Assembly (NCBI GenBank): GCA_011009095.1 | Contig: VTPC01091015.1 | Coordinates: 31,282 to 95,281 of the forward strand | From: Ignelater luminosus | Lineage: Eukaryota > Arthropoda > Insecta > Coleoptera > Elateridae | DNA length: 64,000 nucleotides | Direction: 5' to 3' | Shown here: piece by piece, positions 23,776-34,588 of the stretch | How positions within the stretch are numbered: position 1 is the stretch's first letter | Layout of the letters: every line of letters begins with the position of its first letter | Translations under genes and position numbers: made by a program | The notes under the pieces: generated by a model | Told to the model about the DNA's origin: nothing | What the model saw: the letters and a program-made list of their open reading frames with translations, nothing else | Database searches by the model: none

Positions 23776-25012
23776 TGAGGGCGGTTCAGTAAGTACCCGT
23801 GTTTGACGACAGAAGGCGTTCCTGAGGGAAGTTGGTGTTATCATCGTGTGCTGCCATCTATCAAACGACGGTATAACAAATTGCAGACTGATTGATAGGT
23901 TAGTTTGGATTTGACAGCCATTTGAGTAAGACGTGTTTCGTGATTTTAGCTAAGATGGAAAAAGAGCAGTATCGTTCGGTAATTCGCTTTCTGTTTTTGG
24001 ATGGGAAAAAATGCGAGGAGATAAAAGCAAAGTTGGATGCTGTTTATGGGGACACTTCGCCATCTATGACCACAGTTAGATATTGGTTCAGCGAATTTAA
24101 ACGTGGGCGAACATCCGTTTTTGATGAGGAGCGACCAGGACGCCCGGCAGACGTGGTTACCGAGGAAATCATTCAAAAAGTCCACGACATGATTTTCGCT
24201 GATCGACGAACGAAAGTGCGTGAAGTAGCAGAGGCCGTAGGTGTGTCGACCGGAACGGCAATTAGTATTTTACATGACAAGTTGGCGATGAAAAAATTGT
24301 CGGCGCGATGGGTGCCGCGATTGCTAACGGTGGACAACAAGCGGATGCGGCTGTTAACTTCGAAGCAGTGTTTGGAGCAATTTAAGCGAAATCCGAAGGA
24401 GTTTTTGCGTCGAGTTGTCACCGTTGATGAAACCTGGATTCATCATTACACACCAGAAACTAAGCAACAATCAAAACAATGGATTTCTCCCGGTGAATCT
24501 GCTCTAAAGAAGGCGAAGATGGTTCCATCGGCCGGAAAGGTCATGGCGACGATTTTTTGAGATGCGAACGGCGTCATCCTCATGGATTTTTTAGAAAAGA
24601 AAGAACGATCACTGGACAATACTACAGTGAGTTATTAGACAGCTTCGACAAAAAATTGAAGAAGACACGGCCGCATTTGGCGAAAAAGAAGGTGCTGTTT
24701 CACCACGATAACGCACCAGCACATTCATCCGGAGTTGTCGCCGCCAAACTGCATGAATTGCGTTATGAATTGCTGCCGCACCCCCCGTATTCACCCGATC
24801 TGGCTCCCTGCGACTTTTTCTTGTTTCCTAACATGAAGAAATGGCTCGCGGGAAAAAAATTTAGCTCAAACGAGGAAGTCATCGCCGATATAGAGGCGTA
24901 TTTTGGAGAGTTCGACAAATCCTATTTTTTGGAGGAGTTAGAAAAACGGCAGGAACGTTGGGAAAAGTGTATATTTCTAAAAGGAGACTATGTTGAAAAA
25001 TAAAAAAAAAAT
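23776..25012 (+). mobile_element. Mariner element lacking its right end
   Basis: TA at 23774-23775 is followed by the terminal repeat TGAGGGCGGTTCAGTAAGTA. A full-length mariner transposase gene follows. Just after the stop codon the sequence leaves the family, and no inverse of the left end is present within the next few hundred bases. The right terminal repeat has therefore been lost, which would prevent transposition. Its transposase is clearly different from the one at 15.6 kb, so two mariner lineages have invaded this locus. Confidence 0.9.
23955..25003 (+). pseudogene. Mariner transposase (DD34D), one stop and one frameshift
   Basis: From MEKEQYRSVIRFLF through the two helix-turn-helix segments (GRPADVV between them) and WVPRLLTVDNK the frame is open for about 200 codons. 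The catalytic residues are present: TVDETWIHHY, FHHDNAPAHS, APCDFFLFP, with 34 residues between the second and third. Damage: the Trp codon of the FWDANG block has become TGA at 24558-24560, and one base is missing near 24600, before RTITGQYYSELL. The C-terminus is the normal GDYVEK stop at 25001-25003. Only two lesions suggest a fairly recent death. Confidence 0.93.
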
Positions 25013-27125
25013 ACATCCCTGCCGATACAATAAAGCTTAAAATTGTGATTCTATATTGTCAATTCAAGTATAATGAAAGAACTGCTTGTTCGTTAAAAAT
25101 TCGCTGGCAAATATGAGATAATAATTTAAATTTGCCAACAATTTAGGTTGTGTAAAGCGTACTACTTTATTATCTTCCAGAGAACCGAAATGTCCACGTA
25201 TTAGCCGATCCGGGAACGCCAAAACTCATAATATCCTGTTTTGGTGAAATTACAAAAAATCAGACTAAATTCTTCTTCTTACGTAATAACAATTAAAAAA
25301 AGTCCAAAATGTCTCCCTCTTATCTCTGCGTACATTGGAGAAAGTAGCTGTTCAAAAAGTACGACGGTCGGTAGTATTGGTTGCAACGACATTCATAATT
25401 CTTAGAATAAGTTCATCATTACTGGATGAATGCATACATTCACTATATGTCTCTAAGGATAGTAGTGGAGGTGACTGACGTCGGTGAGCACTATGGCTAA
25501 GCAACTATGGCTCCTCTTCCAATTTTTGTTGATACTTTACAGGAGCTTCAAGTGATTGATTTAATCTGATCCAAACCTGTTTAAGCTATAGCCATCTTGC
25601 CAGAAACATTCTACATACAAAATTAAAGCTACAAAAAGGCTTCATACTATTTCTGGATGTAAAGCAACACCCCCAGTATCATACCCACGTTCTGTTGCTG
25701 TCTAAATTTTGTAAACCACCCTTTCAAAGAGAAAACATTTAAAAAAATTGTCTAGATGTACTAAGTATGTCTCTAATTTTTGTGGATGCATCAAAACAAT
25801 TACTTCAAGGGAAAAATCTCAAAATTTGAATAATAACGGAATTGTGTCTAAATCATACATAGGCATCAAGGTCACCGAGGGGGTGAGTTGGTTCTCATAA
25901 AAGAAAGAGCTGTAAAACATACGAACGTATCGGTGTTATGCGAACCACTTCGGCCAATTTGTCCATGTATGATCTAAATGTATAGTTAGATGTATTAATA
26001 ACGCCTGTAATGTTTGCTATTGCCACAAAGCATTTTTAAGGGGTGAAATGCTCCTTAAAAGGTGTGAGATACCAAAATTTATTGCGCTTGCAAAATGATG
26101 CTCGAATAGCTCAGAATAGCAAGTGATCGAAAATGATTGATAACAAAATTATTTCGAAAGTTGGTAGTACTACATGCTTGATTTAGACTTGTTTGACATT
26201 GACATGACGACACGTAGAACACTGGCTGGTTAAGTGACAACTAGCAACACCGCCAACTCTAAGCTGAAAAAAATCACTGAAATGTTAACGCGGGAAATTC
26301 AAACTGTCATCAATCATTTATGGTCACTTGGTAGATAGGGACAGCATTTCGTATTTTTTTAATGTTTAAGTTATCCTTTTGTAAGTGTGTTCAATTTCCT
26401 AAAACTAAATTTGGGCAGCAACAGAAGCCGAGTATGTTTCCTCGAATGCAAGTTGTGTGACCTCCAAACTCTCTCAGTATTTACAAAGTATTTTCAAGAC
26501 GAGTATACTGCGAGACTATTGATTGTTCTGAAACTATGTTAACAGCTATTTATGTACTGCGTGCCAGTACTGTCTTCCATGACAGTGTTAGAGACAGAAA
26601 AGAAGGCATTTCCAATATACGTTGCTAACTATACTGTCGTCACCTAAAGCAGCAACGTACCAGCACCTATCATCAGGTTCAAGGGCGGTATGGCAACCGG
26701 AAGATTGAAGAACTTCTCTTCATAGTCGAACTTTGATTACTGCATTGAATGAACTTACTCCACAACAGTTTCTCCTTCAAATCTTCCGCACATGTATAAA
26801 AAAATGCAAACGAGCTTGCACTTTGTGGAAACTATTGAGGGCAATCATGCATTAATGTCTACGACAAAACAATAAAAATAGATTGATTTCCAACAGTCTG
26901 TCGCAGAAAATGACAATGATGAAACGGTAGACACCACACCAACCGAGAATGATAACAAAAATACCATCAGAAACTACTTTATGTTATTTTGGTCAGTTTA
27001 TTTTGTGCAATTAAGGAGCTCTAAGACACAAGTGTCAGTCTACCTTTCTGTCTTGCCAGCAATTTAAACAATTTCAATCAAAACCAATAATTCTATAATT
27101 CCCGGAATGTACACACTTAGCAACA
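25013..27125. other. Non-coding stretch between mariner and LINE
   Basis: No gene is recognised on either strand. Composition is moderately AT-rich. It ends at the target site of the LINE insertion. Confidence 0.4.
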
Positions 27126-27136
27126 ACAAATACAAG
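27126..27136. repeat. Left target site duplication of the Jockey-like LINE
   Basis: ACAAATACAAG occurs here and at 31415-31425. The match can be extended to 15 bases with one C/T difference (27126-27140 versus 31415-31429). These sit at the two compositional borders of the GC-rich element, as expected for a target-primed insertion. Confidence 0.85.
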
Positions 27137-27138
27137 CC

Positions 27139-28057
27139 ACCACCTGTTTTATAACAGGACTTCCAAAACCAGCCTCAACGCCCAAGTACCTCTCCGACAT
27201 CCTCAAGAAAATCCCGGGCCTGATTATTTCAGAGCTCTCTGTTTCTCCCGCTGGTACGGCCAGAATATCCTCCCCCCAAGACGACCTACGAGGCAGGCTT
27301 GCCACCTTAAGCCACCTCGTAGGAGGCCCCGTCCGGGTGTCCTCCGCGGCACCCAAACCACATGATCGCCCCCACAGACTCTCCAAGCCCGCCTCTTTCT
27401 CCTGCGTCATTCGCGGCGTCGAGCTCGACGTCACTCCGAAGGACGTTATGGACGCCCTCTCCCTTCAGGGGATTTCCTTCTCCCGAGTGTGGCGCATCCG
27501 CTCCCGTGCCACGGACCGCGACACGAGACTTGTGCGTGTGCTCACCACATGCCGAGCCTCGCTGGACGCGCTTCTGGCAAAGGGGCTGAGAATGTTCAGC
27601 CACATCTACCCGGTTGAGCCCTCCCATGTCCCAAAGGCTCAACCGATCCAATGCGGCAAATGCCTAAAGTTCGACCACGCCTCCTCGGAGTGCGCGGTCA
27701 GGACCCCCACTTGCGGTGTTTGTGGCGCCGGCCACAGCACGGCTTCCTGCAAGCCCTCCACCTCCCCCAAGTGTGGGAATTGCGGGGGGCGACCATGTCG
27801 CCTTTTCTTTGCGGTGTCCAAACCGCCCTTCCTCTCCCGTCGCTCCAGATGCGACTGCCCTCCTAAAGCCCGCCGGCGAACCCTCTACCTCCCGAATCAA
27901 GAATTTCCTGTCCTTCTTTGTTACTTCCTTCCTCAACCTCTTCCCTAACCAACGTGGACACATCCACAAGGCCCTGTTTCCCACCATAACCCAGTTCTTT
28001 GGTCTCCGGGTCAAAGCTTCCTACTCCGGGAACCTGGTTCACGTTTCCTTCTCTTAA
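27139..28057 (+). pseudogene. LINE ORF1 (gag-like, CCHC zinc knuckles), truncated and frameshifted
   Basis: The frame is open from the left border without a start codon. It reads LPKPASTPKYLSDILKKIP, then a region ending FSCVIRGVELDVTPKDVMDA, which resembles the RNA-binding fold of insect LINE ORF1 proteins. Three knuckles follow: CGKCLKFDHASSEC, CGVCGAGHSTASC and CGNCGG...C (about 27650-27830). At about 27783-27788 a run of six G has one extra base. This shifts the frame inside the third knuckle, and the family continuation (DHVAFSLRC) is in the next frame and runs to a stop at 28055-28057. Apart from that single base and the missing 5' part it looks sound. Its usual role is to coat element RNA and target it to the nucleus. 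Confidence 0.85.
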
Positions 28058-28096
28058 ACCTCACTCCTAATAACCCGCCCTAATTAAACATTATCA

Positions 28097-30928
28097 ATGG
28101 CTCAAGACGTGCGCCTCGGAACTGTCAATCTCAACGGCTGGCGCAATAAGCGCCCGCTTGTTGAGAATTTGGTCCTCACGGACCACATCCACATTCTGGC
28201 ACTATCTGAAACCCATCTTAAAAAGTCACACTCCCTGTCCCTGTCCGGGTTTCGGATCTTTCGCAGGGACAGCCCCGGCGGCCGAGCCGGAGTAGCCCTT
28301 GCAGTCCACCGCAGGCTCCCAGCCAGCGACTTCCAAATCCCGCAACAGTTCTCGAACCTGCATGTCTGTGCCGCCACCATCTACCTGCCGGACAGCACCC
28401 CTGTGCACATATTCTCCATCTACATTCCGCCCAACGACCCGCTCCCTGTCGACTTCTTCGAATTCGTGGCCTCGCTTCGGAGGGCGGTGCTGATGGGCGA
28501 TCTCAACGCCCGGAACACGGCCTTTGGGGACGGAGCCTCGAACCCGAAGGGTCAACAACTGGCGACTTGCCTACTAAGACTCCCGCTGTTTCGGATCCCC
28601 AATGAACGTCCCACCTTTCTTTCTCACCTGGGTAGCTCCATCATAGATCACATCGTCGTCACCGACGCTCTAACTCCCTATTTCGAAGCCCCGGCTAGAA
28701 TCGCCGCTCCTATCGCCTCTGACCATTTACCACTTGTCACAGACTCAACGTTATGTCAAGTCCAGATTCCCCAGAACGCTCGTCGCACCACCAGAGACTG
28801 GAACAACGCCCGATGGGAAGAGTTCCAAGCTCACGTGGAAAACAACCTTCCTGCAAACCCACCACTAGACAGAATCGAGGACATCGAAACCACCGTCCAA
28901 CAAGTTACTTCTGTCATCCAAGAAGCTGTCCAAGCTTCCGTTCCCGAGAGGACCGTCGATCCTAGGCGGCCCCCTCTCCCCGCTTTTCTCCGCGAAATCA
29001 TTCGCGAAAAACGACGAGTGTACAGAGTATTCGTCCGAACCCACGACCCAGTGGTGAAAACACAGTGGAACCGACTAAGCGCTATCGTCCGCCGGCATGT
29101 GACCCGGATAAAGGAGGAATGCTGGTCGGCCGCGTGTTCGAACCTGGATCACCGGGACGGCGCCAGATTCTGGCACAAACTCAAAGTCCTCACTGGTCAG
29201 AAAGCTACCCAGGAATCCCACCTCAACCAAAACGGCAACGTAATAGCCGACCCGCTGGACAAGGCGAATATCTTCGCCGACGTTCTGGAAGAAGTCCATC
29301 AACCCCCCGACGACCCACTGTTTGATGCTCAAGCCCTCCGCGAGATTAACTATGACGTCCGTCTCGATCCAGATATAGCTCCCCGCCTTCACGTGCCTCC
29401 TCCTCAACCTCCGGACAATCTCCCAGACATTATCAGCCCCATCCTCGGAGAGGAAACAGCCGAGGCGCTTGCTTCTGGCAAGAATTCCGCTCCGGGAAAC
29501 GACTCTCTCACGAGAAGAGCCCTGAGACACCTACCTCCCTCAGCCACCGTTTTACTCACCCTCATATTCAACTGTTGCCTCCGATGCGGCTACTTCCCGA
29601 CCGCCTGGAAAGAGGCAACGGTGGTCATGATCCCCAAACCAGGAAAGCCTCCCACCAACCCATCATCTTATCGACCCATTTCCCTTCTCAACGTTCTAGG
29701 TAAAGTGTTCGAGAGGATATTGACAAATAGACTCCGAGCACACCTAGACGCCCACGACCTCCTCCCAGAGCATCAAACAGGATTCCGTCCTGGCAGATCC
29801 ACAACGGACCCCATTCTCCGCCTACACACCGACGTCTCGGTGGCCTTCAACTCGAGACGGTGCGTAACGGCCACATTCCTCGACATCGAGAGGGCCTTCG
29901 ACAAGGTCTGGCACGAGGGGCTTCTCTTTAAGCTCCGAGCCGCCGAAATCCCCGCCTGCTTCGTCAGGTTAATCAGCAGTTTCCTGTCCGCCCGCCAACA
30001 CCGCGTGCGAGTGCACCAGGCTAAGTCCAGGGTGTACACGCCGCGAGCCGGCGTCCCTCAGGGGTCCATCCTTTCTCCTCTTCTATTCATATTCTTCTGC
30101 CATGACATCCCTCGTCCCGAAGAGCCGGAGGTCCGCCTCTCGCAATTCGCGGACGACACAGCTCTTTGGGTGACGTCTCGAAGCTCCGCCGAAGGATCCA
30201 GAATCCTGGCGTACGAACTAGGACGCCTGGAAACTTGGTTCCGGAAGTGGAGAGTCAGACCAAATCCCCAGAAAACCAACCTCATCTTATTCCGCCACCG
30301 CGACTACAACCACACGGCCAGATTCGATCCCGACGACGTCCGCCTGGAACTGTGGGGCTCGCGCCTCCAACTTTCGTCATCTGTCAAATACCTTGGCATC
30401 ACTTTCACCCCCACGCTGAGATGGAGCGACGAGCTGAAGCACTGCCTGGACGTTGTCCAGCGGCGCAGCGGCTTGCTCTCTAGACTCTGCGGCGGCATTC
30501 CAGGCTGCCACCCTAGGACGCTACTTCACACATACAAAACTTTCATAAGGCCCGTGATCGACTACCGATTCACAGTCTTCGGCTCCGCACCGCCATATGC
30601 GATCAGAAGACTCCGACAGAAAGAGAGGGCCATCTGCAGGAGGATTTTCCGGCTGGAGCGCTTCTTCCCTTCGGAGGAAGTCTGCGACAGGGCGGGTATT
30701 CCTCCTGTAGATGCGCGCCTCGAATTCATGAGGGGTCGATATGTGAGCAGGGCGGTCGAACAAAACAGAGAGCACGTTCTCGACATCCTAAGAACCCGGG
30801 CTCCGGCCGCCCGCAGAAGACCCAAAAGAAAACCCAAACACCCGCCCTCCATCATGATGAGACGTGCCGAGAACCTCTCTCCCGAGTTGATGGACATACT
30901 TCTAGACACCCCACTTATCTATAGATAA
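28097..30928 (+). CDS. LINE ORF2: APE endonuclease and reverse transcriptase, intact
   Basis: 943 codons without interruption. Residues 1-215 form the apurinic-like endonuclease: LNGWRN at 12-17, SETHL with Glu38, GDLNARN with Asp135, and SDHLPLV with Asp209 and His210. These are the expected catalytic residues. The RT domain spans about 500-780: SSYRPISLLNVLGKVFE from 523, FLDIERAFDKVWH with Asp596, GVPQGSILSPLLF from 652, FADD at 684-687, and later KYLGITF. The C-terminal 160 residues lack an obvious RNase H or CCHC motif. Length and order fit Jockey-clade ORF2. The ATG at 28097 follows ORF1's stop by 39 bases. All visible catalytic residues are present, so this protein could be active. Confidence 0.95.
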   Translation: MAQDVRLGTVNLNGWRNKRPLVENLVLTDHIHILALSETHLKKSHSLSLSGFRIFRRDSPGGRAGVALAVHRRLPASDFQIPQQFSNLHVCAATIYLPDSTPVHIFSIYIPPNDPLPVDFFEFVASLRRAVLMGDLNARNTAFGDGASNPKGQQLATCLLRLPLFRIPNERPTFLSHLGSSIIDHIVVTDALTPYFEAPARIAAPIASDHLPLVTDSTLCQVQIPQNARRTTRDWNNARWEEFQAHVENNLPANPPLDRIEDIETTVQQVTSVIQEAVQASVPERTVDPRRPPLPAFLREIIREKRRVYRVFVRTHDPVVKTQWNRLSAIVRRHVTRIKEECWSAACSNLDHRDGARFWHKLKVLTGQKATQESHLNQNGNVIADPLDKANIFADVLEEVHQPPDDPLFDAQALREINYDVRLDPDIAPRLHVPPPQPPDNLPDIISPILGEETAEALASGKNSAPGNDSLTRRALRHLPPSATVLLTLIFNCCLRCGYFPTAWKEATVVMIPKPGKPPTNPSSYRPISLLNVLGKVFERILTNRLRAHLDAHDLLPEHQTGFRPGRSTTDPILRLHTDVSVAFNSRRCVTATFLDIERAFDKVWHEGLLFKLRAAEIPACFVRLISSFLSARQHRVRVHQAKSRVYTPRAGVPQGSILSPLLFIFFCHDIPRPEEPEVRLSQFADDTALWVTSRSSAEGSRILAYELGRLETWFRKWRVRPNPQKTNLILFRHRDYNHTARFDPDDVRLELWGSRLQLSSSVKYLGITFTPTLRWSDELKHCLDVVQRRSGLLSRLCGGIPGCHPRTLLHTYKTFIRPVIDYRFTVFGSAPPYAIRRLRQKERAICRRIFRLERFFPSEEVCDRAGIPPVDARLEFMRGRYVSRAVEQNREHVLDILRTRAPAARRRPKRKPKHPPSIMMRRAENLSPELMDILLDTPLIYR

Positions 30929-31239
30929 GTTCCCAACCACAGTCCTCCGCGAAACTACCGAGCAAAGTAGGCAGCGTCCTGGCGCCACGTTGCATTCGGG
31001 AGGTCCGGGACATCCCCGGGCCGACTGTTCTCACTAGGGTTTTTCCGTGGTTTTCCCTAGTGGTCAAGGCAAATGCCGGAACAGAAATTTCCACGGACCC
31101 ACCACCAACACCGAACTAACGCGCCGCGTCACCACCCCTTCGCCTCCGATGTTACCACACCGAGGAACCGCCGCTGCACCACCACCCCACAACACCAAAC
31201 TGCTGCTGCCGCTACACACAACTACCGCAGCCACACAAT

Positions 31240-31241
<2 letters not shown>

Positions 31242-31278
<37 letters not shown>
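31242..31278. repeat. (CA)n microsatellite
   Basis: About 18 uninterrupted CA units within the LINE 3' region. Confidence 0.97.
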
Positions 31279-31280
<2 letters not shown>

Positions 31281-31350
31281 ATGAGCGCGAACCGAACCGT
31301 TCTCTAAGTCGCTGACGCCACAAAATCCCTCCCCTCATCAGGCTGAAGAA

Positions 31351-31392
31351 GCTCCACGAGGAGCTTAAAACGGCCTCCCGCCTTCGGCGGGA
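31351..31392 (+). other. Two adjacent hairpins near the LINE 3' end
   Basis: GCTCC-ACGA-GGAGC (31351-31364) and TCCCGCC-TTC-GGCGGGA (31376-31392), the second with a 7-bp perfect stem. They lie 10-50 bases before the TTGAC tail. Several non-LTR elements use 3' stem-loops for recognition of template RNA by their RT. That role here is inference. Confidence 0.6.
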
Positions 31393-31414
31393 ATTTAACG
31401 ATTGACTTGACTTG

Positions 31415-31425
31415 ACAAATACAAG
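31415..31425. repeat. Right target site duplication of the Jockey-like LINE
   Basis: ACAAATACAAG, equal to 27126-27136. Confidence 0.85.
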
Positions 31426-31429
31426 TCAC

Positions 31430-34135
31430 TTAAGCTAGAAATGGGAAAATTATAGAAGTGTGACGTCTAGATTAAATACATAATTAAGCATCAGTGTGTC
31501 AAGTTTCTCAGAAAAAACAAATCAAGAAGGTTAAATATGACAAGCCATCCCAACTATATAATTATTAAAATAGCTAGAAGGTACAAACAAGTTCTCACAA
31601 AAATTCTCTTCTATTTGAAAAAGCTTGATAAAATATTTTTAAAAATCTAAATAAATATAAATTGCAATCTAAATTTAAAAGTAAACTAGAAAGTAGAATT
31701 TTCTGGAGAAAAACATTAAGTACGGTTACTGTCTTACTGTTTAAATCAACATCAATTAGAATTTCCTTAAATAAAAAATAATGGGAATTAAATAACATTA
31801 AAGTTTCAAACCATGCTATCGTTGACAAAATTAGAAGACAGACGTCGTAGAGATAAAAATAAACAAAAAACATTGAAAGCTTATTGGGTTATCTTAAATT
31901 GAGAAAAGTCAAGTAAAAGCACTAAATTATTTAGACGGGTTAGTTTAAACGAATTAAGTATTTAAGAAAGTTGAACTAAAACATTTATCGTAAGATAACT
32001 ATTTTACAACTAAAATATTCTCCCGTCTGCAGTATTATTAAGTACATTGTAAACTTCACTTGATAATGAGTTTTTGTTTACAAATAAATTACTTTTGCAT
32101 GTTTCATGAATCATATTGTTTTTATTCATATACTTTTTGTTAGTAAAAAGGAAGTCGTTTGCACCAGTTTAGAGCACTTGGCAGCCTCAACATGTGGATA
32201 AGAGAAGATTAAGATCTAAAACATTACCAAATAATTTACGAGATTAGCGATTAATTGTAAACAACAAATCAATTGAATATGTGTACAAAAATAATTTTTT
32301 AGTGAAGATGACAATCTATTTTAAAAAACTGAACTTATTCAGTGCATTGTGTAAATCTCTGTTTAAGATTCAACAAGACTATATCGTCGAAGTAAAAAGA
32401 ATTACAATTCCTGGTCAACAGATCAATGTACAAAAATCATTCAGCATAAGCCAAATAAAATGCAACCAGTATACAAAAAAAATAGTCATTAAGTCCTTAT
32501 AATGTGGAAGGCTCAAAGTTTGACTTGTTTGAGGAGCACGACTGTGAACTATTCCTATTTCTGTTTGGCTACCACCCCTCTTTATCCGGAGTAAGATGCA
32601 GGCCACATGATATACTTAGAAAAGCAGCAAATGTTAACCAAGTAAAGCAACAATAGGAGGATAACACAGAGATCTTCAGGTAGGTAGCTATAAGAAAACT
32701 GATTATGACCAAAAAGACAAAAAACGATACAAACACAGTTTGTGGGCCTAGAAGGGGATAGCAAATTAGAAATTGTTTCGCTGGTTGGGAGAACTTCTTA
32801 GTTGACTGGATATATCTCGAAGCAGATAGAACTTTGGAAGAAACAAGGAAAGCGTAAGCTGTGTAGTACTATTTTAAAATTTTGTATCAATCTGGTATTT
32901 TGTGAATATATTTTTCGATTTATCTTGTACAATGTTTATTTTAACACACGTCGTCCCAGGACGAGTTTGTTTTAATATGGGCTAATTTATACTTAATTTC
33001 CATAGCGCATAGGGAATGTGCTGCATCTGTACAAGATTTCTGTGTGAGACTGGCTTTTCATTTTGATAATTCTTGGTTTGTTGCGAGTCTCAACACGAAT
33101 GGAATATCCTATTGTCTCAGACAGAAGTATTTGTTTTGTCATCTCTGTCTTATTTAGAGTTAATATAGTTGCGTTTAATTAAGGCAAGGCTTAATTTTAG
33201 CGCGTTTGACATAAATTCGAGCCCGCAGAAGGCAGTTACCAGACAGCCAGCGAAAAGAGCGAGTCAGGTCCCGTCTTTGAGAATATTTCTTTTTGGAGTT
33301 GCTTTCGTTTACGAAGTTACTGGGGCTTTTTGAAAAACAGGTTTTTTCGAGCTAGTTTGTTACGGCTATCTAGTCGGATGTGTTTACGGAATTTTGCAGG
33401 TAATCAGCGAATAAGAAAAATCTCCGAGTGAGTGATTCGTAGATGAATTCTTAACTAGAACAGCGTCCAACTTACGTTGGAATTGTAATACGGTGACACC
33501 TATTTTGTTCTCGTTTTTGGAAGTGATTCTCGAAAATATTAAATTAAAGTTTTTCGTAATTGAAGAAAATTAACGTTCAATAAATACTTCGCCCCAGAAA
33601 TCTCGACTGGCAGCAATCAACAAGCATTCATAATTCTGTGAAAAAGAAAGCGTGTAGGGGTCAATGACCACTCCGGCCGCAGTCTGCGTTAAGGAATTTG
33701 CAAGAATTGGACTCTAAGTCTGATGGAGTCTGTCATCAAAATTTTGTACCAATTTGTATTATGTATAAAGTATTTTTAGGCTAATTATTTTTACTTGTTA
33801 TTTCCTTTTGTGGGAAAGAAGAAAATGAATTAGTTAAATAGCTTTAGAATGTAAATTTTCCAGCAAACCGTATTTATAGCGGCATTTAGGAGTCTAACTT
33901 GGTTGAAGTAACTTAATTGGTATTTTTAAACAGAAGGTTTTGGCAACCTTCGTTTTCTTTTTAAGATACATAATGCATAAATTATAATATTGCATTTTAT
34001 TAGCGTAAAGTCTGTAAGTCTGGTAAGTTAAAGAGTGTTCATTGCTACCAGGGCTTTTTATTGTACGTATATATATACAGAGTGTTCTCTGGTGCAAAGC
34101 CACAACAGCGAATGTGATGACCTTGACTTGGCTTC
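31430..34135. other. AT-rich stretch, possible decayed LTR at its right end
   Basis: 31430-32900 holds nothing supported. From about 32940 to 34135 the sequence is less AT-rich and ends at the primer-binding-site-like word TGGCGCCC (34136), so it may include an LTR. I could not define LTR ends, a second LTR or a target duplication. Open frames here are short and without motifs. Confidence 0.35.
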
Positions 34136-34290
34136 TGGCGCCCATATTGTTTGAGATATTTCCCAGTTACATGTAAGGTCCGTTATTGAGCTTTTAAGTC
34201 AAGTTATGGTAAGTTATTTGTGAACCCCACCCATCTCCGACGTTTGAGCTGTTGCAATCACAACACCCTTTTAGCTCTGCATGGATATTA
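34136..34290 (+). repeat. LTR-retrotransposon leader, copy 2 (diverged)
   Basis: TTCTGGCGCCC is followed by GAGCTTTTAAGTCAAGTTATG, a GTAAGT donor-like site at 34209-34214, a TTTGTGAACCC segment and ATCTCCGA...GAGCTG. The order matches the copies at 57626-57800 (plus) and 8206-7990 (minus). It is the most diverged of the three. Confidence 0.45.
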
Positions 34291-34588
34291 GGATGGAACT
34301 TAAAAACGAAGTGAAAATTCTTTTCCTTTTTAACACCATGTAACGAAAATATTTTGCTTGTAAATTTCAAATGATATTTACCGGTGCCGCAATAGTTTAG
34401 TTTGCATTATATGCAAAAGATTGTGGCATATTTAACCTTGGTCAGCATAGCGGGCAATAACTCTCATTGTGTCTGTTTTACTTGAGTTCGAGTCATAACA
34501 GGTAAGTCCGAGTTAATGCAAAATGGTGTTTGTGTGTTTATCAGTTTTTTCGATTATTTTTAATAAACGATCAGTGACAAATGTGACA

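Larger units (their letters stand above)
27137..31414 (+). mobile_element. Jockey-clade LINE, 5'-truncated, young
   Basis: A 4.28-kb block, strikingly GC-rich against its AT-rich surroundings, holds the end of a gag-like ORF1 with three zinc knuckles, a 40-base gap, an intact ORF2 with endonuclease and reverse transcriptase, and a 485-bp 3' region. That region has a CA microsatellite, two hairpins and a (TTGAC)3 tail. An 11-bp exact duplication flanks it. ORF1 has no family start inside the block, so the copy is probably 5'-truncated. No RNase H domain was seen, as in Jockey rather than I-clade elements. Confidence 0.92.
30929..31414 (+). other. LINE 3' untranslated region
   Basis: No open frame continues after ORF2. 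It contains a CA microsatellite (31242-31278), two neighbouring hairpins (31351-31364, 31376-31392) and, at the very end, three copies of TTGAC (31402-31416) in place of a poly-A tail. The last two bases are shared with the target duplication. Confidence 0.8.

Noticed and set aside
27307-30909. Many open frames of 60-151 codons antisense to or shifted from the Jockey LINE ORFs
   Set aside because: GC-rich coding sequence opens shadow frames; ORF1 and ORF2 explain the region.
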